Assembly (NCBI GenBank): GCA_017548175.1
Contig: JAFYMZ010000023.1
Location: forward strand, 1 to 11,445
Source of the DNA: Clostridia bacterium
GTDB taxonomy: Bacteria > Bacillota_A > Clostridia > Oscillospirales > Butyricicoccaceae
Reading direction: 5' to 3'
DNA length: 11,445 nt
A model generated the notes under the pieces. That model did no database searches and was not told the origin of the DNA. It was given only the letters and a program-made list of their open reading frames with translations. Each line of letters starts with the position of its first letter. The first letter of the stretch is position 1. A program made the translations under genes and the position numbers. Positions 1 through 5,006 of the stretch are shown piece after piece.

Positions 1-195
1 ACGGCGGTAACAGCCATCGTGGGCAGTGCGCTGCTGCGCAGTTTGTTTAACTTGCGGCTGACGCTGCTGAACTTCTCCCTGCGGCAGGCGGTGATGATTT
101 TCGCCCTGAGCTTTGGCATCGCTACCCTTGCAAGCATCATTCCTATTCTGTGCATCGCCAGGCAAAAACCGGTGGATGCCATCCGCAAAAACTAA
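1..195 (+). CDS. FtsX-like ABC transporter permease, C-terminal fragment (5' end outside window)
   Basis: Reading frame 1 is open from the first base to the TAA at 193-195 and gives 64 residues. It has a short amphipathic stretch, then a hydrophobic membrane segment (roughly residues 32-54, VMIFALSFGIATLASIIP), then a short basic tail ending KPVDAIRKN. A last transmembrane helix followed by '(K/R)-x-PVDAIR(K/G)' at the extreme C-terminus is the usual ending of FtsX/MacB-type permeases, where the tail follows the final helix on the cytoplasmic side. These permeases pair with an ATPase in lipid, peptide or antibiotic export, or in cell-division signalling. Nothing in the fragment says which substrate applies, and the ATPase would lie to the left, outside the window. 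A hairpin begins 17 nt after the stop. The family call is fairly secure; the specific role is unknown. Confidence 0.75.
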   Translation, partial: TAVTAIVGSALLRSLFNLRLTLLNFSLRQAVMIFALSFGIATLASIIPILCIARQKPVDAIRKN

Positions 196-211
196 ATCAT
201 GATGTAAAATA

Positions 212-236
212 TCCGGAGAGCCATAAACTCTCCGGA
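212..236 (+). terminator. Hairpin after the ABC permease, probable weak terminator
   Basis: There is a perfect 9-bp inverted repeat, TCCGGAGAG (212-220) and CTCTCCGGA (228-236), with a 7-nt loop, starting 17 nt after the permease stop. The plus-strand sequence after it (GATTGCTCG) is not T-rich, so it is a poor intrinsic terminator by itself. It may be a transcript-end hairpin or a Rho-independent site of low strength. Confidence 0.45.
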
Positions 237-404
237 GATTGCTCGTATTATAACATCTTGAGTTCTCTTTTATATTGGTAATAGTCGACTGTTCACGTGT
301 CATCTCACCCATAGCTCGCGTTGGTGCCAAAATTGGTGTCAAAAGTGCTTACGGCGGGTTTAACTTGATTTTATTGCTCCAACAAAACCGCCCGAAAAAC
401 AAAC
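237..404. other. Gene-free stretch with a 12-bp tandem repeat
   Basis: No coding frame of useful length with a ribosome binding site is visible here. The notable item is a direct tandem repeat, TTGGTGCCAAAA (321-332) and TTGGTGTCAAAA (333-344), differing at one base. On the minus strand this stretch reads as a short open segment (about 22 codons) encoding ...TFDTNFGTNASYG then stop. This could be the tail of a decayed gene, but there is no start and no recognisable domain. Confidence 0.4.
321..344. repeat. Tandem 12-bp direct repeat (two copies)
   Basis: Two adjacent copies of TTGGTG(C/T)CAAAA differ only at their seventh base. The unit has partial dyad symmetry (TTGG...CCAA in the first copy). 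It could be a protein-binding site or the residue of a degraded coding repeat. No function can be assigned from sequence. Confidence 0.6.
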
Positions 405-442
405 AAAACCGTGCCGGAATCCGGTGATTTCAGCACGGTTTT
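405..442. terminator. Bidirectional hairpin with T-tracts on both strands
   Basis: AAAACCGTGC (405-414) pairs with GCACGGTTTT (433-442). The loop contains a second small palindrome (CCGGA-A-TCCGG). Plus-strand reading ends in five T's (439-443). Minus-strand reading continues into TTTTGTTTGTTTTT. It therefore looks functional in either direction: as a back-up terminator behind the minus-strand tRNA and as a block to rightward read-through from the permease side. Confidence 0.75.
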
Positions 443-456
443 TCTGCATAGAATGG

Positions 457-484
457 AAAAAGCAGGTCTTTCGACCTGCTTTTT
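457..484 (-). terminator. Intrinsic terminator of the tRNA-fMet gene
   Basis: A perfect 12-bp inverted repeat spans 457-468 and 473-484. The minus-strand RNA has a GAAA (GNRA) tetraloop. The 3' arm is GACCTGCTTTTT on the plus strand, and the minus-strand arm also ends in five T's. It starts 3 nt beyond the CCA end of the tRNA gene, which is the expected place for a single-gene tRNA transcript to end. Confidence 0.88.
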
Positions 485-487
485 CAG

Positions 488-565
<78 letters not shown>

Positions 566-587
566 ATATTGACTTGATTGCCAATAT

Positions 588-616
588 AGAATACCATAGT
601 TTTTTTCAATTGTCAA
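588..616 (-). promoter_or_regulatory. Promoter of tRNA-fMet
   Basis: On the minus strand there is a perfect TTGACA -35 box (plus 611-616), a 17-bp spacer and a TATTCT -10 box (plus 588-593) preceded by TGG, making an extended -10. The distance to the tRNA 5' end at 565 suits a short 5' leader. This is the best sigma-A-type promoter in the window, as expected for a highly expressed stable RNA. The leader holds a small ATATTG/CAATAT inverted repeat (567-572 and 582-587). Confidence 0.87.
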
Positions 617-670
617 GAGAAAAGTTTGAAAAGTTGCCGACTTTTTTCGCGCGGCCGCCAAATACACAAA

Positions 671-695
671 CGCCCCCGGCCGCAGGCCGAGGGCG
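671..695 (-). terminator. Intrinsic terminator of the Na/Pi cotransporter gene
   Basis: The minus-strand RNA forms an 11-bp stem (CGCCCTCGGCC with GGCCGGGGGCG, one G-T pair) closed by a 3-nt loop and followed by TTTGTGTATTT. It lies 15 nt beyond the stop codon of the 711-2492 gene. The stem is very GC-rich and the T-tract is interrupted, but position and structure fit a terminator. Confidence 0.8.
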
Positions 696-710
696 CAGGT
701 CGTATTTTGC

Positions 711-2492
711 TTACAGTCTGGTGTGACTTGCCAGTGCGTACTTCTTGGCAAAAGCGTTGAACTGGGTGTTGAAGTCCTCGTTCTGGAACTTCATACCGTT
801 CAGATACTGGTGGGTGTCGAAGCTGTCGTGCGCCAGTTCCAAAATCGCCACGGCCACATTGGAGCAGTGGTCGGAAATGCGCTCGTAGTTGTTCAGGATG
901 TCCATCAGGATGAAGCCCAGCTCGATGGAGCAGCGGCCTTCCTGCAGACGGCGGATGTGATTATCCTTGATGGTGTCGGCCAGACCGTCGATGACCTCTT
1001 CCAGAGGCTCAACACGGGCAGCCAGCTCCAGATCGTTGTTCACATAAGCGGTTGCGCTGATGCGCAGGATCTCGCCGATGGCGGAGGTCATAACGACCAG
1101 CTCGCTCTGTGCCTCCTCCGAGAAGCGGATACCCTTCTTGTGGATCTCTTCGGCGGCGTTCATCAGGTTGACGGCGTGGTCGCCCATACGCTCGAAGTCG
1201 CTGATGGCGTGCAGCATACGGGATACGCGGCGGCTGTCAGCCTTGGACAGTGCCTGCGAGGACAACTTCACCAGATAGGTGCCCAGCTGATCCTCGTAAT
1301 TGTCCAGCTTGTCCTCGTTCTTCAGCACTTCGCGGACCACGGCCTCGTCGTGGCAGTCCAGCAAAGAGATGGCGGACAGGATGGTCTGGTCGGCCAGCGC
1401 GGCCATGGTAGAGGTGTAGTTGTCGCACTCCTGAATGGCAACGGAGGGAGAACGCAGCAGACGCTCGTCCAGCAGCATTGCCTGCTGGGGCTGGCCCTGT
1501 GCGGAAGCCTTTTCCTTGACCATGACCTCGGCCAGACGGATGATCCACTTGCTGAAGGGCATCAGCAGGATGGTGATGACCACGTTGAAGATGGTGTGGA
1601 TCAGTGCGATGGACCAGGGCTGTACGGAAACGGACAGGAAGGTCAGTTCAAAGAAGGCGTTGGCCAGGCCGTACACCACCATGATAAAGCCGGTACCGAT
1701 GACGTTCACCGACAGATGGATGCAGGCCACGCGCTTTGCGTTGGCATTGGTGCCGATACTGGAGATCATAGAGGTGACGCAGGTACCGATGTTCTGACCC
1801 ATAACGATGGGTGCGGCGATGCCATAGGTAATGGCGCCGGTGGCGGACAGTGCCTGCAGGATGGCCACCGAAGCGGCAGAGCTCTGGATCAGGGCGGTGA
1901 ACAGGGTGCCCACCACAACGCCGACCACGGGGTTGTTAAAGCTGACCAGCATATCCGAGAACTCGGGGATGTCTGCCAGACCGGAAACGGCATCCTTCAT
2001 AAAGTCCATACCGTACATCAGCACGGCAAAACCCACGAAGATGGTGCCCACGCTCTTTTTCTTGTCGCTCTTGGAGCCCATCAGCATCAGGATGCCGATC
2101 AGGGCGATGATGGGGGAGAAGTTCTCCGGCTTCATCATCTGCAGAATGAAGTTGTCATTCTCCAGACCGGACAAGCTCAGGATCCAGGCGGTGAGGGTGG
2201 TGCCGATGTTGGCACCGAAGATAACGCCGATGGTCTGGCCGAACTGCATGATGCCGGAGTTTACCAGACCTACCAGCATAACGGTAACGGCAGAAGAAGA
2301 CTGCACCGCAATGGTGATGGCTGCACCCAGCAGCAGGCTGACGATGGGGTTGGCGGTTGCCTTTTTCAGCAACTGCTCCAACTTACCGCCGGCCATTTTT
2401 TCCAGATTGGTAGACATCACGTGCATACCGTACAGGAAAAATACCAGACCCAGAATCAGGCGAAGAATATCGATCTGAGACAAAATTGCCAT
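711..2492 (-). CDS. Na/Pi-cotransporter family protein with C-terminal PhoU-like domain
   Basis: This 593-residue inner-membrane protein probably takes up (or exports) inorganic phosphate with sodium. The N-terminal half carries the two inverted Na_Pi_cotrans repeats with their signature QSS motifs: VQSSSAVTV (Q64) and LIQSSAASVA (Q203). Each is followed by a glycine/asparagine motif, FGANIGTT (92-99) and GQNIGT (232-237). About eight hydrophobic segments reach to residue ~320. From ~350 to ~560 the protein is soluble and helical and resembles PhoU (for example SRMLHAISDFERMGDHAVNL and ILNNYERISDHCSNVA, the E-R-(M/I)-(G/S)-D-H motif twice), which may sense phosphate or bind metal. The length is normal for this fused family. 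The ATG at 2490-2492 is chosen because CGGAGGC lies 7 nt before it. The gene is divergent from the DUF1836 gene and has its own terminator. No pst or pho genes are nearby, so a role in phosphate balance rests on the family alone. Confidence 0.93.
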   Translation of the reverse strand: MAILSQIDILRLILGLVFFLYGMHVMSTNLEKMAGGKLEQLLKKATANPIVSLLLGAAITIAVQSSSAVTVMLVGLVNSGIMQFGQTIGVIFGANIGTTLTAWILSLSGLENDNFILQMMKPENFSPIIALIGILMLMGSKSDKKKSVGTIFVGFAVLMYGMDFMKDAVSGLADIPEFSDMLVSFNNPVVGVVVGTLFTALIQSSAASVAILQALSATGAITYGIAAPIVMGQNIGTCVTSMISSIGTNANAKRVACIHLSVNVIGTGFIMVVYGLANAFFELTFLSVSVQPWSIALIHTIFNVVITILLMPFSKWIIRLAEVMVKEKASAQGQPQQAMLLDERLLRSPSVAIQECDNYTSTMAALADQTILSAISLLDCHDEAVVREVLKNEDKLDNYEDQLGTYLVKLSSQALSKADSRRVSRMLHAISDFERMGDHAVNLMNAAEEIHKKGIRFSEEAQSELVVMTSAIGEILRISATAYVNNDLELAARVEPLEEVIDGLADTIKDNHIRRLQEGRCSIELGFILMDILNNYERISDHCSNVAVAILELAHDSFDTHQYLNGMKFQNEDFNTQFNAFAKKYALASHTRL

Positions 2493-2552
2493 AGAAACGC
2501 CTCCGTTTTTATGTTCTGTGACAGGGTTCGTGTGAATCGCATAATTACTTAC

Positions 2553-2581
2553 ATTCTACACGATATTTCTGAAAAAGAAAA
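2553..2581 (-). promoter_or_regulatory. Possible promoter of the Na/Pi cotransporter gene
   Basis: On the minus strand TAGAAT (plus 2553-2558) is a good -10 box about 60 nt before the start codon. The hexamer 17 bp upstream (TTTTCT, plus 2576-2581) is a poor -35. The -10 match is what supports it. Confidence 0.35.
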
Positions 2582-2683
2582 GGGGATTTTGCAAAAAAAG
2601 CGCGGGCAATTCATTGCCAGAAAGACAAATCATATCGCGTGTTTGCCGCAGGAAGATTTTTCGGGAAACCTTGTGTTTGGATA

Positions 2684-2712
2684 TTGCATCTTTTTGCCCT
2701 TTGTGCTTAAAT
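2684..2712 (+). promoter_or_regulatory. Probable promoter of the DUF1836 gene
   Basis: TTGCAT (2684-2689), a 17-bp spacer and TTAAAT (2707-2712) preceded by TGC form an extended -10 promoter about 70 nt before the ATG at 2783. Together with the minus-strand candidate at 2553-2581 it makes 2493-2782 a divergent promoter region. Apart from these two candidates I see no other feature in that 290-bp gap. Confidence 0.5.
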
Positions 2713-2782
2713 GTTAATATTGTACTCAAGATATTGGCGGCGGGGCGGTGCAACACCTCTGCCGCAGAAAAGAGGTTTTGCT

Positions 2783-3394
2783 ATGAACTATGACAAAGCT
2801 CTGATCGCCCGCAAGTTGAAGCGCTGGGAAAACTTCCTCTCCCAGTATCACCTGCCCCGGTGGGAAGAAATTCCTGACTTTGGCTTGTATATGGATCAAG
2901 TTATCACGCTGCTGACCCAGCATCTGGATTACCTCCCCCGTGAGGATCGCGGTGAGGACATCGTCACCGCCACCGCCATCAACAACTATGTGCGTCTGAA
3001 GATCATGCCTGCGCCGGAGAAAAAGCGGTATCGCCGGGTGCATCTGGCCTATCTGTTTATGATCTGCACCCTGAAGCAGACGCTGACCATCGCCCAGATC
3101 CAGAAGATCATCCCCGCGGAAATGGACGAAGAACAGGTAAAGCGGCTGTACAGCAACTATGTGGCACGCCACATCGAGGTGGGTCACCGCTTCATCGATA
3201 TGGTGACCCATTGTGCCGGTCCCATTCTGGACCCCGCCAACACCGCCGAGGACGCCACGGTAGAAAACATGGTGGCCGGTATGGTGCTGCTCAGCGGTTA
3301 TTATCATCTGCTGGCGGAAAAGATCATCCAGCTGAAGGATTACACCGCCGACGAGGTCATCGACGGCCAGCCCCTGCCCCCCAAACAGGCCTGA
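2783..3394 (+). CDS. DUF1836 domain protein (putative HTH regulator)
   Basis: This is a 203-residue soluble protein. The start is the ATG at 2783, not the in-frame ATG at 2711, because AAAGAGG (2769-2775) lies 7 nt before it and the probable promoter overlaps the upstream ATG. The DUF1836 hallmarks are visible: an N-terminal helical stretch (RWENFLSQYHLPRWEEIPDF), then a segment near residues 65-105 that reads TATAINNYVRLKIMPAPEKK and RYRRVHLAYLFMICTLKQ. The second half looks like a MerR-type winged helix ('T..a.INNYVr.g.i..P.kkrY...hla.L'), which is why the family is regarded as a likely DNA-binding regulator. To my knowledge its targets are not established. The C-terminal half is helical, with no ligand motif I recognise. 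It sits between a divergent phosphate transporter and the metF cluster, so either could be a target, but nothing in the sequence decides this. Confidence 0.85.
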   Translation: MNYDKALIARKLKRWENFLSQYHLPRWEEIPDFGLYMDQVITLLTQHLDYLPREDRGEDIVTATAINNYVRLKIMPAPEKKRYRRVHLAYLFMICTLKQTLTIAQIQKIIPAEMDEEQVKRLYSNYVARHIEVGHRFIDMVTHCAGPILDPANTAEDATVENMVAGMVLLSGYYHLLAEKIIQLKDYTADEVIDGQPLPPKQA

Positions 3395-3413
3395 TCCCCG
3401 CGCTTTTTGTGTA

Positions 3414-3422
3414 TGGTATTAT
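3414..3422 (+). promoter_or_regulatory. Possible extended -10 promoter for the metF cluster
   Basis: TGGTATTAT lies 33 nt before the metF ATG in the 60-nt gap after the DUF1836 gene. No -35-like hexamer stands at 17 bp, so this is weak support for a separate promoter. The cluster could equally be read through from the DUF1836 promoter, because no terminator hairpin separates the two genes. Confidence 0.3.
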
Positions 3423-3454
3423 AATAAGGTATCGATATAAGGAGAAAAACTGCC

Positions 3455-4321
3455 ATGAAAATCACCGAAGTATTGCAGAGCGGCAAGCGCTGCCTTTCTT
3501 TTGAAGTATTCCCCCCCAAGACCTCCGCAGGTTTTGACAATACGCTGGCCGCTACCGAAGCGGTGGGTGCCCTGAAGCCCGATTTTATGAGCGTCACCTA
3601 CGGTGCCGGCGGCGGCACCAGCGCCTTTACGCTGGACATCACCTCCAATCTGGAGAAGAAATACGAGATCCCCGTGCTGGCACACCTGACCTGCGTCAAC
3701 TCCACCCGTGAGACCGTGCACCGTCAGATGGAACTGATGCGCCAGCGCGGCATCGAGAACGTGATGGCTCTGCGCGGCGATCTGGTAGAGGGCGCACCGC
3801 CTGCCGACCAGCGCGAGTACAACTACGCCAGCCAGCTGATCCGCGAACTGGTGGAGTTCGGCGGCTTCTGCATCGGCGGCGCCTGCTATCCCGAAGGCCA
3901 CCCCGAGTCCCCCTCCCTGCGAGAGGACCTGCTGCGCCTGAAGGAAAAGGTGGACGCCGGCTGCCAGTTCCTCACCACCCAGATGTTCTTCGACAACGAC
4001 GTGTTCTATAACTTCCTCTATAAAGTGCGCGATATGGGCGTCACCGTGCCCGTCATCCCCGGCATTATGCCCATGACCAACGTCAAGCAGGTAAAGCGCA
4101 CGCTGGAACTGGCCGGCGGCAGCCTGCCCCGTGAGTTCCGCTACATCATGGATCGCTTCGGTGATAATCCCGCCGCCTTTGCTCAGGCCGGCATCGCCTA
4201 CGCCACCCAGCAGATCGTCGACCTGTATGCCAACGGCATTCAGGCTGTGCACGTGTACTCCATGAACAACCCCGACGTGGCTCGCCGCATTCAGGCTAAC
4301 GTCAGCGAACTGATCAAATGA
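3455..4321 (+). CDS. metF: Methylenetetrahydrofolate reductase (MetF)
   Basis: This 288-residue cytosolic flavoenzyme reduces 5,10-methylene-THF to 5-methyl-THF, the methyl donor for methionine synthase. The whole chain fits the MetF TIM barrel, and the length is close to the ~296 residues of E. coli MetF. Conserved motifs are in order: LSFEVFPPK (14-22) with E17 at the place of the catalytic Glu28 of E. coli; SVTYGAGGGT (46-55); AHLTCV (76-81); ALRGD (105-109), whose Asp corresponds to Asp120 near FAD; GGACYPEGHP (141-150); TTQMFFDN (174-181); PGIMPM; and HVYSMN near the C-terminus. The start ATG has TAAGGAG 9-10 nt upstream. Its stop codon overlaps the ATG of the next gene (ATGA), so the two are translationally coupled. 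Many Clostridia use ferredoxin or NADH through partner subunits, but no MetV-like or RnfC-like partner is in the window, so the electron donor cannot be read here. Confidence 0.96.
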   Translation: MKITEVLQSGKRCLSFEVFPPKTSAGFDNTLAATEAVGALKPDFMSVTYGAGGGTSAFTLDITSNLEKKYEIPVLAHLTCVNSTRETVHRQMELMRQRGIENVMALRGDLVEGAPPADQREYNYASQLIRELVEFGGFCIGGACYPEGHPESPSLREDLLRLKEKVDAGCQFLTTQMFFDNDVFYNFLYKVRDMGVTVPVIPGIMPMTNVKQVKRTLELAGGSLPREFRYIMDRFGDNPAAFAQAGIAYATQQIVDLYANGIQAVHVYSMNNPDVARRIQANVSELIK

Positions 4322-4980
4322 GCCTCCCCCTGCGTTGCCCCGCCCCCACCCCGCGCCGGGAGAGCATCTTCCGCTACTTGGGCTGCGGCAACGCGCCCAC
4401 GCCGGAAGTAGTCGCCCTGTGCGACAGCCTGCTGCCGGAGTTCCTGCAGGGGCTGGATTGCCGCGCCTGCTTTTTGGAAGTGGATGTGACGGTGGCGGAC
4501 GACCTTGTGACCCTGTCCGGCCTGCCGCCGGTGCACAGCGCCGCGCTGGCCCGCAACCTGCGTGGCTGCAGCCGCGCCATCCTCTTTGCCGCCACCATCG
4601 GCAGCGCCGCCGACCGTCTGCGGATGCAGATGCAGGTGCGCTCCCCGGCCCGTGCCGTGGTGCTGGATGCCATGGGCACCGCCGCGGTAGAGGCCTTGTG
4701 CGACAGCCTGTGCAGCGCGTGGCGGGCGGAACACGCCCCCCGGCAGCTGCGCTCCCGGTTCAGCCCCGGCTACGGCGACCTGCCGCTGGCCTTCCAGCAG
4801 GCGCTGCTGACCCTGCTGGATGCCTCCCGTCAGGCGGGCATCACCCTTACCGAGGGTCTGATGATGCTGCCCCATAAGTCGGTGTCCGCCATCGTGGGCA
4901 TCGGCAGCGACGGCTGCGACGTGCCGCTGCACGACTGCGCCGCCTGCGGCAAGCGCAACTGCGCCTTTCGCCTGACTTAA
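4318..4980 (+). CDS. Stand-alone methionine synthase activation-domain protein
   Basis: This 220-residue cytosolic protein corresponds to the C-terminal SAM-binding reactivation domain of E. coli MetH, here encoded as a separate gene. The best motifs are RFSPGYGDLPLAFQ (S149-P150-G151-Y152-G153-D154), which matches the SAM-binding 'R..PGYg..P' region, and MLPHKSVSAIVGIG near the C-terminus, the usual 'm.P..SvsaiiG' ending. The protein ends in a cysteine cluster, C207-x2-C210-x4-C215-AFR, which E. coli MetH lacks but which I recall as common in free-standing members. Known role of the domain: when cob(I)alamin is oxidised to cob(II)alamin it is re-methylated with SAM and an electron. The ATG overlaps the metF stop by 4 nt, and metH begins 26 nt after its stop, so it is inserted between the two enzymes it serves. 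TM0269 of Thermotoga is a known stand-alone example. Confidence 0.9.
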   Translation: MSLPLRCPAPTPRRESIFRYLGCGNAPTPEVVALCDSLLPEFLQGLDCRACFLEVDVTVADDLVTLSGLPPVHSAALARNLRGCSRAILFAATIGSAADRLRMQMQVRSPARAVVLDAMGTAAVEALCDSLCSAWRAEHAPRQLRSRFSPGYGDLPLAFQQALLTLLDASRQAGITLTEGLMMLPHKSVSAIVGIGSDGCDVPLHDCAACGKRNCAFRLT

Positions 4981-5006
4981 CTGACTCCTTGAAAGGAACG
5001 ATTCCT

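Noticed and set aside
723..2717. 664-residue plus-strand open frame opposite the phosphate transporter
   Set aside because: Composition is dominated by Gly, His, Gln and Val with no domain, as expected from the reverse frame of a GC-rich codon-biased gene. The minus-strand gene has clear family motifs and a ribosome binding site.
2711..2782. Longer N-terminus for the DUF1836 protein starting at the ATG at 2711
   Set aside because: No ribosome binding site stands before it, it overlaps the probable -10 box, and the added residues are unlike the family. The ATG at 2783 has AAAGAGG at the right distance.
3395..3454. Possible SAM riboswitch, T-box or B12 riboswitch before metF
   Set aside because: The gap is only 60 nt and has no conserved aptamer core or competing hairpins, too short for any of these classes.
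4989..5006. TTG at 4989 as metH start
   Set aside because: It precedes the GAAAGGA ribosome binding site. The ATG at 5007 is correctly spaced and begins the domain.
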